Below are positions 44,006-59,000 of a stretch of DNA of 64,000 bases, one piece after another. Origin of the DNA: Phoronis australis (Eukaryota; Phoronida; Phoronidae); the NCBI GenBank assembly GCA_002633005.1, contig NMRA01000711.1:124496-188495 (forward strand). The letters are read 5' to 3'. The translations under genes and the position numbers were made by a program. Each line of letters begins with the position of its first letter. Position 1 is the first letter of the stretch. The notes beneath the pieces are model-generated. The model was not told the DNA's origin and searched no databases. It worked only from the letters and a program-made list of their open reading frames with translations.

Positions 44006-47000
44006 GTGAGTGTTGAACTGAGGTCATAGAAGTGTTCTCAAACCTACCTATATGTGCAGATGAGAAATTATGTCCAGGTACACGAGTACTAAGAATCGAT
44101 TTTTGCATTTACGATCGTGTTGCATGGAGGAATATGATGAATGATATTTACGTTCGGATTCTAAATGGCAGAATTCCTGCTAAGTTGCGTCATAGCTTAT
44201 ACGTGCGATGGCGGGGAAAATTGCCAGCAAAACAAAATGAAACGGCTTTGAAGATTTGCTCCCGCCTCCCTTGTATTGCACTGGACAAGGCCGCCCTAAG
44301 CTCTTATTTGCTCCTGGTAGAAATCTACCGTTGACCCCCACCCCAGGAGTTAGACCTAAGCCTCGCGAGAGATTCTTAGCGTGTGATGGAGTGAGCCTGC
44401 ACAGGGCGTTTGAGTAACACCTTCCCAAATCAAGGAAGAAAGGACGTGTAATTATACGTCACGGTGAAGCATTAATATGGACTGCCCACTTTATAAAATA
44501 ATGACAACTGTATAGTCTATTGAAAATGAATTCAGATTCAAAATAGTATTTGAACAAGTCTGTGATTGACCAAAGATATTATAATGCTTATGACGTACCC
44601 TTTATACTTTCTATAGCACCAGCCCGGTTGTCCTCACCACGTGAAAAAATACGACTATTTGCAAAACTATCAATCCCGCACACCAGGAATTTACAAAATG
44701 TATGGATTACATGGGGCTAACTACTATACATTGTGGATCAGAGACAGACATGCTAAACTATTGATCTGCTATGGTCTACATGTATATTGGGGGTATTTTT
44801 AAGCCCAGGTATCATAGCCTACAGTCGGCTTTTAAACACACGTACGGAGAGTGATATATAGGAAACAACGTTTTCGTGCCATTGCCGTGGCAAACATGCG
44901 TCAGTCTTTATCAGCAAGGAGCGGACAAGATACTAAGAATTTCTTTTCATTTATTCAGTCATACTCACAAACAATGTGAACAAGCAGTAAAGCTGAACTG
45001 ATATAACAAGGTATTTAGGTTGATGTTATCTGCTTTCCCATTCACTCACATTCAACTAACTTTGTTTTTTTACGGGTCTGGTTTCTCAACGTCTGGGTGT
45101 GACTAAAAATCACCGGGGCTATTGTCCCTACTGCTAATCTTTGAAATCACAAAACAAGGTTAGGTGAGAGATCATGGGTTGTTACTGAATAACTTTAAAA
45201 AGCCGCACCTCGCCCTGTTTAGCTGGTTAAAAATCGACGTTATACTTCCATGAAATCTTTAAAGTATTCCGTACCGTTATAGAACTGCTTATTCCGTTAC
45301 TCGGAACAACTGAGAACATCGAAACAGTCAGCGCCTCAAGAAAACGTTCGATTTATTGGAGTTGGCGAATTCGAAAATGACGCATGACCACTTGAGTTGG
45401 GAAATGGGGTACTATTAAGGGAGTTACGAAATATTATGAAATCAATTTTGAGAGAGTAAAAGACCTAATTCGATTTTCGTTTTAGCCAGCTGAACGGGGT
45501 GAATTGCAGCGCCACCTGGCTTACATGGAGAAAAATGACTAAGCGTTATTTTTTACAAAAACAATTTGCCAAAATTGCAATTTTTTGTTTTTAAAGGCTG
45601 ACTGTCTTGCTATGATACTTACAATTTTAGTTCCGGTTGTCATTTAAAGGCAAGTGTGCGGCACAAAATATTTCGGGGAAAACGAATTCTCAATACTACG
45701 CCAGCTGCGCTTAACAAAATTTTCACGGTTTAGTCGCGTTTTGGCGACTCACCCAATAGTAACACAACCCTTCCTTGACCTCAACTGCAAAGAGATGTAG
45801 ATAGTTTAGAAATAGCGAATTTAGAGACGTGTTGATGAATCTAGTTTTTGACACCATAAAAAGCAACCACTGAGGGCTTCGCTGTTGGCTGATATCAGTT
45901 TTCATTCTTTACACGAGCATCAACGAAGTTACGACCCTGGGTTCGACCTGGGTATACTGAAGACGCTCACTGGTGTGTGTTTGCACTGTCGGTCTTGACT
46001 TGAGCTTGGAGGATACGCCGAACTGTGCACTGTCGGTATTGAGCTGAGCTTGGAGGGTACACCGGACTCAGAGGTTTGGTGGATATTTTCAACATCTCTG
46101 AACCAAATCCATTATGTATATTTGTAAATAAAATACTCGATAAATTGCAAAAAAATAACGAACAAGCTGTTTGTATCAGTATTAATGGCGATGCTGTTAC
46201 CAACATTGCGGATTTGTTTTTTTGGGCAATTGAAGACTATTTTAAATACAATAAATTTGTTACGAACTGATTGCACAAAAATAAAACATGTAATAAGCAC
46301 TACAAAAGAAGGAGGTTTCGCTCGCAAACGCTGTGAACCATGAACAAGTAGGTCTTTTAGTATAAAATTAGGAGTTAAATCGTGGTGGTGCAGTGGTAAA
46401 GCACGCGCGCTCGAGTCTGTAGTACGTGCAAGCTTTCCTGTTTGACACTTTCTCCGTTGTAGACAAACTTTCACTTTTATTAACTCCATGTCCAATTTTA
46501 ACTGGGTAAAAGGGTTAAATTGCCGAAGGGAACGGAACAAGCTGTTTGGTTTTATTTTTACGCCATGGGTTTTACTAAAAAGGCGCAATTTGTCACATTA
46601 ACAAATTCACTTTTGTGAGCCATAAAAAACCAAACACATACTAAGTTCGTTGTTTGTACTGCAACCAAGTCTTTTGTCACTAATGACCTGTCAGTGTGCC
46701 AGTACAATAACAGCGGGTGAATGTTGATTTTGTTGAAATCGTCCTGACAAGAATGAGTGGGATACCCTGTTGTTTCTGGGACATTCAAAACTATTCACGT
46801 TTTTGTGTACCTTTCTCGCATTTCTCCGCCAGTGTTTACTGACTTCATGCGTGCATTGTTATAATATTGATTGAGACTACATGGCCCACTCATGGGTTTA
46901 TGTTATTGAGATGGGGATGATTTCGCTCTTTGAGCATGCGTAGAAAAAAAAAAACGTATAAAGGAATATCAGCTTTTACCATCCGTCGCAGCTGTCCTTG

Positions 47001-50000
47001 TAAACATAATGATTGTACAAAGAGATGTAATTCCGCGGGAGGAAACCTAACATTTGCGAAAATAAATAGGGATCTTTTCATGCAACGCCCCTAATTTATA
47101 AGGACTAAGTCCCTAATTATTTTGATTGAATAAAGGGGTTAATTTTTTGTTATATCATTAGAAAATGTCACTAGTTAAAGAGGAGCTCATGATAAAGACA
47201 AAATGATAGACCCTCCATTGGGGGTAAAACATGCCTAATAATGTGGTCAGTCAAACCGATCCAATGGCAAATTAGCATTTCTCAACATTATGTTCAGGTC
47301 AATGGGTTTTGTGATTTATTTTAACCATGTAGCCTCGATTTTTCGCCAACAATACTCTAGAGTGGCCTCCGGGTCGAATGCCGAGGGATAACTAACCGCA
47401 TATCGTAGGTCATGAATTTACAAGTACATATGGCTTAGAGTGTCGTAGAGGTGAATGACAACAACACCCCACTGCATCGTGTCCGGTCACTTTCTCAAGA
47501 CAGTGTGGGATCGATCTGTAGTAACTGAATACTCCATTTGCTTAGTAATCTGTCATTTTGAGCGTTCATTGTGGCGTTGTATCACACTCGTGAACTGAGG
47601 TAACACATACACACACATTGCCTCGGCAAAGGTCAAGTCTGGGTCAATTTTCGAATAAAAATTCAACACAAGATTTTATGCGTATATTATACACATAGTC
47701 CTAATAACTATGATTAAGGTTAAAAGGTCGATTATTTTCCATAAGGTTGATTATGATATCTCACTGCCCCGTAAACTGAGAATTTACAGTTATTGATGTT
47801 CCCGAATTTCCTAAAGAGAATTAAATACACAAAGATAGATGATTGTGCTCCATGGCCAACTGCAATCATCAGCTGAGCGCCGTGCTTCCTCAAGATTTCG
47901 GCCCTTTAAGCTCAGGATGTCTCCACACGGTGGGCCCGCAACAGCTGGTCGATGTAGTTGCGTTGCAGTTGGCGAAAACTGTAAGTCTATCTCCTAAACC
48001 CCTCACAGGATCTTGATGAGATTTGGCAGATGTGTTTAACTATATCATGAAGCTGGCAGAGGATGACGACGAATTTCGGAGCTCTCCGACTACAGGTGCG
48101 CCCCCTTAGTGACAATTTTATATTTTTTACGTTTACCTCTGTATCTTCGAAGGTCCTGAACGAATTTATATAAAACTGAATTTGACATTTACATATCTAT
48201 TGGTGAGATGATGCTATCCTTCCGTTTTCGGATGGATTCGAGGCACTTTGCGCCACCTAGTGGCAATTATGTTTGTTTGCGCCCATAGCCTCCTACTGGC
48301 AATTCCATTTTTTCCGTTTTCTTCGGTTTCTCAGAAGTTCCTTAATAGATCTGTATGAAATTTGGTAAAACGCTTTGATGACACGAATAAGCACCCCTAG
48401 AAGCACAGCGCTTGCGGTGCATTCTTGGACGCATTTCAACGCTCTTCGTTGCTCTTCTTTAGTATGGAGAGCTAGAATTCCTCATCTCGCAAAACGAAAC
48501 CGTCATCCGAGGAGAGTTCATGGGTTGCGTCATCGTGAAGCTTTACCCCTGCTTACTTCATTTACCTAATTTTGAATTTGTGTTCGACTTTGCTTAATTG
48601 TTTGTGCTGCGTGGGACTTTAAGGAAATATAATGCTTTGCATGAGGAAATGCGTGAATAACGGTACTAGGCAAACATTATTGAATAGATTTTAATGCTGG
48701 AAACACAATGTAAAGTTTGTCTGAGCGCAAACACCTTGCAGTACTAGAAAAAAAAACACCACGGGCAGATTTGAATAGATATTAATGACAGAAGCACATT
48801 GTAAACTTTGTCTGACAGCTAACACCATTCAGTATTTGAAGCAAAAACAGTCACGCGGAAGACAAAACATACAACTGAACAACAACGAACCGTTTAACAC
48901 GTATTAAGAAATTGAAACAATTTTGACCCTGGGATTTTTGAAAAATTTATTTCCTGGAACCCACAATTAAAGTCATCAGCGGCCGAAATTCGAAAAGCGT
49001 TGGTTACACTGATTGAAAAGTGGCTAAGGCACGAAAAGTCAACGATGGAACTTTTAAACTTCGAAGTTTAAGAAAAGTTTCATTCTCCTTTAGCATGCAC
49101 TGGTCGAGTCCAAACGGACAAAGTGACAAATTTGCGAGGTAATCGCAAAAAGCTTGACATGGTAATATTTCTTACAGTAATTACAAAACATTAAATAACC
49201 AAAAACCGTTTTGTTTACAACTGGTTCTCGCCCTGTTTAGCTACCAAAACGTATATTGAATTAAGCCGTTTACTCTCTTAATTTCGGTGTCTTAATATTC
49301 CATACAATGACAGGATATTACCAACAAGACAACGGAAACTATCAGCTACCCAAGAAAAAACTTCAGGATTTGCTGAGGTTGTTCAACCCTAAAATTGCGA
49401 ATTCAAAAATGGTGCATGTAGGCATTACCTGTGACTTGGTTGGTAACTGTAGGCTCCCTCTGTGGGGACTAGGGTGAGTCTGCAGGCTCCTGTCTCTGTC
49501 GGGGCTAAATTGTGAGACTGTAGGCTCCCTCTACTAACCTATTTTTCAACCAGGGGGAAATGCTGCTTTAATTTCCTCTCAAAAGTGAGTGATTCTTGGC
49601 GTCATTGACAACTTATTTGCCTGGATCTAGATTTACCGCACCCCGTTGCATAAAGTTTTATGCTGGATACCAGCAGTGTCGCCACATTTTCACACGTCAC
49701 GTACGTGGCTATTGTTGCACAATATTACTGCACTTGACGTCATGTAAAAACAGTAATGAAGTTTGATACAATCCACCCCAGGAGTAGACATGTCGATGTC
49801 TGGCTCAGCCTGGCAACTCACCAATACAAGGAGAAATATGTTAAGACAGTTTTCTTTTTGTAAATATAAATCCACCAATTAGACATTTTTGTACTTATAC
49901 ACAGTCATGGGTCTTCCAAAAAATAGAACTTTATTGTTTTCATAAACTTTAAGTGGTTTCATTTTGACTAAGTAAGTGAAAGTTTCTTTTCGGTTTACAC

Positions 50001-53000
50001 CATGTAGTAATAAATTGTTCTCAACGTTTCAAAACTCGTGCTTGTTAACTTTATAGTTTTCTTTTTTCATAAAAATGTACGTAGCCACATCAAGCCACTT
50101 CAACTTGAGACACTTTACATAATGATGGATTTAGAACCTCCAGGTTTGTGCAACTCGACTTGTAATTTCAACCTTTGGGATTGGTTTTACACCTATTAGT
50201 CATTCTCGGAATGATCTACATGTACGCATAGCGGTTTTAAGAAGTAGACTACCCGCACACTTGTATTTTAGTCTATTGTGTATTGTATTGAATTGTATTG
50301 TATTGTATTGTACACAATGTATGAATGGTGAGCTTCAACGAGAAATGAGATACGTTTTTAAAGGGAACGATAATACACATGTTATTGTGAACACCAGTAA
50401 TCGCTTGAGTGACCGATCTACCCGTTTCGTGCAAAATACATTTCCTTGCTTTCACCAATTTAACAAGTCACCTCAGTAAAAAAATCACAAAAAGGAAACA
50501 TTTCGCAAATACCAACCCTGAATGTACTTTTTATTATTTGGTCCGACTATCAATTATTCCAAGTTCAAGAAGAAGAGTTCATCGTCAGTCCATCTGTTTA
50601 TGGCAGCCATTTTGCTGGTGTACCACCGAAAGAGGACACCACCAAAAGTTGAAAAAAATTAATTTCTAGTTCTATATTAGGTTCTGATTATTTGGAAAAA
50701 TGTTTATGTCGATTTCAAAAAATCATCATGTCGGAATGTTCTCCTTAAAATGCTTGGTGTTGACATTCATTTAACATTTTTTACGAAAAATGAAGCGAAA
50801 AGTGTTTTCATTCTTGTTGTTATCGTAGGGTTCCAGGTTAGACAAATCAGCTATCGTCCGTAGACCGTGCGAGTTTGAAGTGCTTTGATATATTAATGTG
50901 TTTATCCTTGTTGCATTTGTTCAAATTAGAGTCTGCATATACGATATCGTGCCACTGTTCTCTGGTATTTAGAGAATGTGGGCTGCAACACTGTGAGATT
51001 TGGTTATTGCTGCCCTTGCTTTTCAATCCTCTCTTTGTAATCACCGATTAATTACCAAATATGACTTCATCCATCCGTCCAGCTCAGTGTCCCGTGGTTG
51101 CAAATCATATTTTTAATCATTCTTTTTCGTAGCTGGTTTTTTGAGTTGCATCACCGTGAATTCGGATCCCTTGTAGTAGTGGAAGCTACAATAGGGCCGG
51201 TCTCCCACTATGCATGGATCGAAGCACGGTATGCGGTTGTCGGTCTCAGGGTCTCATTATCAGGGCACGTGGAGGCCTCAGTACCGGTATACTAAGATAG
51301 GGTTGCAGTTAGCGAAAGGGCCCCGAAATCCAAACAGAGACTGGACGTGTTCCCTAAAAGTGGCCATGTAGGCATACCTTGACGGTTGCAATCACGCTCG
51401 TATACAGACAACAAAGACATGTGGGAGTGGACCGTCATTTAGGCCTCAGTACCCCCATTATCTCACTTCAAAACACCGTGTTTGCAGTTTCCAGCCTTTG
51501 ATCATCTTCTCAAGATAAATGTTGGCTTCAAATCTTAGAGAATCTTTCCTTGTCTGTGGCAACGACAATAATTTAAATAGTCAAATGCTTGGTTAATTTC
51601 AATCGTTTGTTCCGAAATCATGGTTTGAATGCACACTGCTCTTTTGGGGTTACGAGAGCCGTTGTCTACCCGAGTGTCCATTTTGACCATCGCACGTAGC
51701 TGGTTGTTTGCCTTTGCATGTGATGGTCTCGTGTGCCGGCCGGGGGTTGCCGCCCTTTATGAGGCGGGCGATCGAAAAGGGAGGAAGAGCTCAATGAAAT
51801 TAATTATGAGTCCGATTCATTTATAAGTTGGAGTTTTCATCAATATTGGAAATGTCAGCAATCTACTAGTAGTTAAGGTGCTGGACCTAACAACCGAAGT
51901 GTCCAAGTTCCGAAATTCTAATTAACCGCCTGAACGCTCTCGTTGATTGGAGGTTACAAAACAATGTTGCCGGGCTTTCTTGTGCCATTTCTTCAGTGAG
52001 AAAGTGCTCAAACCAGATGGTCTTAGCCAAATGTTTGAGAAACGAAACGTTGTAAGCACGGCATCATTGGCATTAGTGTGAGCCATGTTAGTGAATTTGT
52101 GATCTAAGTTCATCAGTTCCGCTATAACTGGGACAAACGCCCCAGTACTAGAGACGGTGGCCCTCCCATAGGCCCGCCATACGGCCCATGCATACGCCGG
52201 AAGTTTTTCAGTGAATTTTGCCTCATACTAAGTAAAACATCACTTTCATTTGCCATAAGTATACCTTTTGTGCATAGAGGGACACCTTTGGAGGCCGTTG
52301 ATGTTGCTGTGAAATGTGCTTCCGGTGAATCATTTGTATGAGCCTCTGTTAGTGTTAGCCACTCGCTAACAGGCAATTGCCTATTAGCTGAATGGTTAGC
52401 ATGCTCGCCGGTTAAATCGGGGTCACTGGTTCGATTCCCGAGGTTGGGCAATCTCGGCTATTATGACAGTGTATTTAACTGATCCCAGCTTGTACAAATA
52501 CTCGGACGCGATCATCCTTGAACGGTCAGGCTTCGTTCAGTTATTGCCCAAATCGGCAGTCCTCACATGTGTACTTCATGACTTTGTTACGTACGATTCA
52601 TGCTCGTTTCCGTACGCAGTGATGAACACTGTCCTCAGTCCCCAAATGTGTACTTTACGGCTTTAGTTATGTACAATTCACATTCGTTTCTGGATGCACT
52701 GATGGACTTTGTCTTCGGTACTCTCATGTGCACTTCACGACTTTATTATGTACGATTTATGTCCTCTTCCTGGAACTCAGTGTGCGCCAAATTTTTGAAC
52801 ATTTTATATCCTCTCTAATACACACATGCACTGCAGTCTTGGAGAAGTTTAATCATTGCCACATCAAATTGTGTGTCATTGCATGTCATAGTATTAACTC
52901 TTAACTTGTCGATAACTTAGTGTATGAAACCTAAACAACATTGTCTGCTTTGTTTAGTGAGATATGGATAAAGTAAAATATGAGCAATTTCGTATAAAAA

Positions 53001-56000
53001 TAATCGCCATAAATTCATAATTTGTCAATTTTCAAGAACTTAGTTGTAAAATTGTTTAGAATTCTCACAATTTCCCCAGACTTAGTTTCTTATGGTGTCT
53101 AAAACATCATGAAAATTTTTAACAAATGACGCAGGATTTATTTGGTATAATACTCATCTAATGAAAAACTATAAAGTAAAAATTAACTTGTCGCCCATGT
53201 TGTGTTCTGAATTGGTGTGATATTTATGTAAATTGTAACCACATGCCAGTTAACAATATGCCTCATATTTATAGCCTGGGAGAGAAACAGTCTAATCTTC
53301 TGGTGACAATAGACAGCTAGCAGAATGTGAATGACTATTGTGATGGCTGAATGGCTGATCCATCCTTAACATCACACACTTATTGTCTACTACCTATGAA
53401 GTCCTTGAAGGTGTTGAACCCTGGTCCTGACCTGTGTGTTTGATTCACCTCTTGTTTGCATTACATAGGTCTTACAGGTATTATCAACAGATTTTATGTC
53501 CGACACATTGCCAGCAATAAAACATTATGTGCATCTTCTAAACTTTAGATCCCAGAGATAAAAAGAATACCTGCTGCTGGTAAAAGGAGCCTACCAATTC
53601 GATCTTTCCCATAAGAGTTCCAGGAAGGGAACTTTGTTTTGTGTGTAGTATGCGTATATGTGCGTGCGCACGTGCGTGTTTGTGTGCGAGCGTGTTTGTG
53701 TGTGTGTGTGTGTGTCTGTCATCTCATATGCGTTAAAAATTACTTATTCTTTCCCAGAATATGCATTTGTGTCAGACTCTGACAAGAGGACCATCTGGCA
53801 AATGGACCTATCCAACACATCGAAGGCCTTGGTTCATCGGGCGTACACCATCAGTCGCTACAGTCCCTCTTATCTCGCCTGTGATACTAAGTCTCAGTAT
53901 ATTTACTGGGTGGATAACCGCAACATGAAGATAAAGAAAATGTCAGTGGTAAAGAGCGCCACCTCCGGCTATGGCTCTGTCTTGTCATTTGATTTCAGTG
54001 AGTATCTTAGTCATGTTTGTGGCTTACATCAAGTGCGTTCCGTTCAGTTTGTGTTATTATTGTATCTCATCCTTCAATTTGAAATTAAGCACTGACAGGG
54101 AAATACCATGAGTCTTCGTGTTAACGCCCTGGTCTAAATGATGCCCTGGTAAATTGTCAAACCCATAAATTTGCATGTGGTTGGTTAAAAAGACATGGGC
54201 GCTTAATCGAAAATCCACTTATAGTGAAAAATGGGCTTAACTCAGAGACTTATGTTTTTCGTTCCCTTGCCAGTTTTGGCCATGTTGAAGCTGATGCACT
54301 TGTGTGTACTAATCATTTCAGTAATGACTGCATGACTTTGTTTTTTTCAAGCTTTCAAAGCAGCAACATTGTGAAATATTTTCATTAAATTCAAATCTCC
54401 ATTTCCTCTGGTTTTTCTGTTTGAATACTCCAAATCAGGCCAGTTTCTGCTTCGAAGTTGGTCTAATGGTTTCCTTACCATGAAAACACTTTATTTTTGT
54501 TGGCATGAAGAATACCATGTTGACATGCCTATTTCTGGACTTCACATTTGGGTGGAAAGTAAGCTAAAGTTTTTTTGTTGATAATACTGAATTAACACTT
54601 TTCTTTGTACACTTTCAGTGAACACTATGGGTGGTCTTGCAATAGATGAAAATGCCCGCCTTGTGTTTTTCACTGATGTGACTGAAAAGAAAATTGGTGT
54701 GATCAGTATTCGAGACGGAGCGTCATACTACAGTTTCATTGCCCAGAACCTGAGCCAGCCGACAGGAATCGCCGTTGATCCTCAGAACAGGTAAGCGCTT
54801 TGTGGCTACATAATCATAAATCTCCGCGAGAAACTTATTCGTTGCTTTCCCATTTAATGAAACCGTGTTCTATCAAAACTCCAGCACAGCCCCCATGGAG
54901 GCTCTTGCATTAACTCCTTTCTGGTAGCAACATCAGAATTCCCTCTAGTGTTGGGGATTGAACACCAGATGGCATAGTCGATTCACACTCTTGATTGAAT
55001 ACATGGGTTGTTGTATGCTAAGACCCCTACGATTACTCTTAAATAAGGAGTAGGCTCAGCCTTAATTTCCTCGTCACAAGGGGTTTGTGCAACTGCGCAG
55101 CTTTAATCCGGCATCTTTTTTGACTGAAGTTGTCATGACTGTTTGTGTCTGAGAGTTAACTTTCCCAATTGACCGAAACCCACAGAAACGGGGGAGGTGC
55201 GGTGTTGATGAGAAAGTGACGAAATTGACTTGTAGATTCTCATGTATTTTTCACAGCTTTAACAAAAAGGTTACATTGCACAGTAGACAATGTATATTTA
55301 TTTAAAGACATGACTATTGAGTAGGATGCACATGCACTCTGCCTCATTCTAATTATTCAGTCTTGTATCATGCCATATTAATGTAAATAATTGTTGAAGC
55401 TTAAAGGTGTGGTATTGATTATTTTCAGGAGTAACAGAAACCGTTTTTGTGTTTCATTTCATATTTATGTTCACTGTTAGTAATGTGTGCAAGACAAAGC
55501 ACGCTTCCTACCAAAGCATATCTTATGAAAAGTCAATGCTTTCATTTCTTGTAAACTAAACTATTAAGTGTTGTCGACTTTTCTTGCTCAAAGAGGAGCT
55601 GCTTACCTGGTCATGAAATTTTTATACCGATAAAGTAACAATTCTGTTAATGACGTACGGTGATTGTGTTGTTTTTTGACATAGCCTGCCAGCATCCAGG
55701 CAGAGTTTATGGATCAAGGTGGTTAGCTTGTCATAAAATCAGTTGAATGTGAATTGGTCAGTTATTCAGAAAAGAGCTGGACATTCCTGTATAGGTCCTA
55801 ACCATACAGCAATATGCTATCAATATGCTATCAATATGCTATCAATATGCTATCAATATGCTATCAAGAAACTATCAATATCAGATGTGGCCGGGGTTGG
55901 CCTCTCATGGGTGGTTCTTATTTATTTATTTATTGTGATATTTAAAAATGAGGGTGACCTCTTCAGTGATAGCACTGCTTTCCAAGAGGGCTCTCAACAA

Positions 56001-59000
56001 GAAAAACAGTAATATAATACAATGAAGTAATAAAACAACAATGAAAGATACGTAACAAAGATACAGTTAAAACAGGTTGAGAATTAAGACAATAACTAAA
56101 TGACGAATGGTAAAAATTTACATATGAAATAAATTAAGAGATGATTGTAATTTGTTTGACACACCAAACATCTAGGCACAACTTGTCTTAGTTGGAATGA
56201 AAGAACGCATGCAATAGTTTTAGTAACAGGAAAGGTGTTAAACCTACTGTCTTTTTTCAATGCCTACATTCACCATTTTTTGTAACTTTTAATGCTGCTC
56301 TCGTGTCTGTGAAGTTCTCTTATCAATGAAATTTGAACCTCGTTTTGTTCTTGCTTTTAGACAATTGTGCAGTGTTATGAGTAAGAGAGGTGTAACACCA
56401 AACACACGTTATATCAAAAAGCTATCAATATTAATATCAATATTAATGATACTTTACTAGGTTGTTGTATTGGAGTGATCCCCTGAAGCAGACGATCGAG
56501 GTGTCGAATTACGATGGAACCAACAGCAGAGTTGTGCTGCAGGGACAGCTGAGTGGTACCAGAGCTATGACATATGATCAGATAGGTAAGTCACCGCGGA
56601 CACAGTAGCCATGGCAACGGTCCCCAGTGGTGGTCTGCAGGTTTCTGACCTTTGTGTTGGGCATGTATTGAATACTTCTCCATATAAATAACAGTGATAC
56701 AATTATTGATCACTGGCGCATGTCGATACTTGCATTCATGGTTTTTCCTTTATTCTTGTTTATTCTTATCTTAAATTTCAACACCACAGCTTTGAAACAA
56801 TTTGAATGGATGCAGGTATGCCCTCAACAATAGCTGACTTGTGTTGTTCTGGTCGACAAAGCCTGCAATATCACCCTACATACCTGTGTTGGGAAGCTCC
56901 ACCTATATCTAGAGTTAGACACTCCTATAGCTAAACTCTTATGTTATGAACTGAACTTATTTATGTTACCAAATATGACTCATGGTGTTGATGAGTATTC
57001 AGTCCACATTATACCCTAGTTGCTTCCTTTTATAATGCTTATCTCCTCTGTTGTTTTATTGTCCCAATTTGCTGTTTTACAAATTTCATGCCCGGGAAAG
57101 TTTTGTCAATATAAAATTATTTGGGTAATATACATATATGACATACAAGCCATTGTATTGAAATAATTATTATAAAACTACAAAGTTGTCATCACAAAAA
57201 AAGGTGATAAGCTATAAAGGCTTTCCTTGTGAGACAAGTTTTGAATCATTATTTTTGAATAGGGTTTTTAAAAAACTTTAATTATAGCAATGGCTCAAAA
57301 CTTGTGCATGCAAACTTTTGTCCGACATGGCAGAAACAAGTCAGCAAACGACCGGTCAGAAAAAATGGCCATCAGACTGGCTAATTTGTACCTGGTGAAC
57401 TTCACACCTGACTACACTTCTGACTTCAGACATGGATTTTGAATATAATGTAAAAACACCAGTCGTGTCGTGTTACATCCATTTTTGCAATTTCCAACAA
57501 TTTGACTTAATAATGAAAAATTGTTGTGCAAATAATGTGAAAAATACATCTCAGAATGTTGTGATGATTTTCTATTTGTCCCGGATTTCCAACCCACGTC
57601 TACCAGTGAATGACCGATCGGTGATTAGTTGCCGAACCGTAGAACAAAGATTTGTGACCTGCGCTGTATGATCGTTGGCTCTCAGATTATTTGTATGACA
57701 GTCACAAAATTTCAGGCTGATATAATTGTGATACTACGCTTTTCCACTGGTTTGTCACTGCCTGGCGACTAAGGTGGACACAGACATTATACATTTTCAT
57801 TTGCCCAACGTGGGGGAATAGCCTCATTCTGACCTATTAATGGAGGTAGAAAACACGCACAGCTAACCTGACTTTCGTAAGGTCAAGGTCAAACTGCTAT
57901 TCTGGGCAGGGTTGAGAAAGAACATTGTATTGCACCGCTCTCAACTTCACAAAATTCTTGACATCAACACTGCAATTCACGGTGTAGATTGAGGTGTATT
58001 GGAGCTCATTCTGGGCTTGGATGGCTGGTTGGTGGCTCAGAATTTTGTGGGATAGTTGTAAATCATGGGTGTAGTTCACACACAATAAGTTGAGAAGATA
58101 ATTGTTTTATTACTCCACATAGATTCTGAATAGTCAGCCTGTAATGTGTGCTACATCTTGGCTAATAATGTTGTGCCCCGCAGCTGTTCTAATCAGTTTC
58201 AAGTAATACACTGTCGCTCATTTCAGGGCACACGTTATACTGGTGTGATTCTGTAACGCATCGCATCGAGTTGTACAACGTGACACTGGCCGAAAGAAGC
58301 ATTGTTGCAAACTTCACGTCATTGAACAAGACAATTAATATGTGTCAACAGATTGCTGTTGATAATGAATTGATTTACTACATCAGCAATGAGAAAAAGT
58401 AAGTATAACTTCAGGACCGGAGACTATACTATTCATGGATATTCTGTTGAGAGGGCAGGATATGCTAGACGGTAGCAGGAGCTAGGTGAAGCCGTGAAAC
58501 GATTTGCTGACCAGCAAATGACCATTAGAGGGAAGCAGGGGATGGGTGAAGCACATTACTGACACGCAAGTGACCGCCCTTTGTGCCCCACACGTCCCAG
58601 CTTTACCTTGTCGCGGTCTCGTTGTCGTTGCCTGTGGATTAAATACTGTATCAATTGTTCTTGGTTTGAACATTTGCTGATATTGCATAGAATTTGATTG
58701 TTTGAACTTTGTTGTTCTTGCACCAGACATCACCATTGTTTGAGCAGACTGCCAGACAGAGATACCAGACGTTAGCTATCATGTTTCATTGAATTTTGTT
58801 GAAAACAAAATGATTCTGGCGTAGGCTCTGGTTTTAGGCAAATTGTGCCTCATTGAATAGAGACTGTTGGTGACATTCTTCAGTCAGTAAAAATATGGTT
58901 ATTCTATGCCACTGGGGAGCTCATCTCAAACCATACATCCTGCAACACTTGGTAAAACTTACATTATTTGTAGCATGGTATTGACCCTTTGAGCAAATGA

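Larger units (their letters stand above)
44006..53757 (+). other. LRP-like intron 1 (about 9.75 kb)
   Basis: It contains a diverged CTCF-motif repeat (47960-48480), an eroded MULE-like arm, a tRNA-related repeat and microsatellites. No additional exon was found. Confidence 0.75.

Noticed and set aside
46076-46270. Alba-like domain in a 64-codon frame
   Set aside because: Only a loose resemblance (INGDAVTNIADL). No start codon, partner exon or clear motif.
46383-46440. tRNA-like A-box (TGGTGCAGTGG)
   Set aside because: No B-box at the required distance and no cloverleaf.
52378-52450. Functional tRNA gene
   Set aside because: A- and B-box are present, but the acceptor, anticodon and T stems do not pair.
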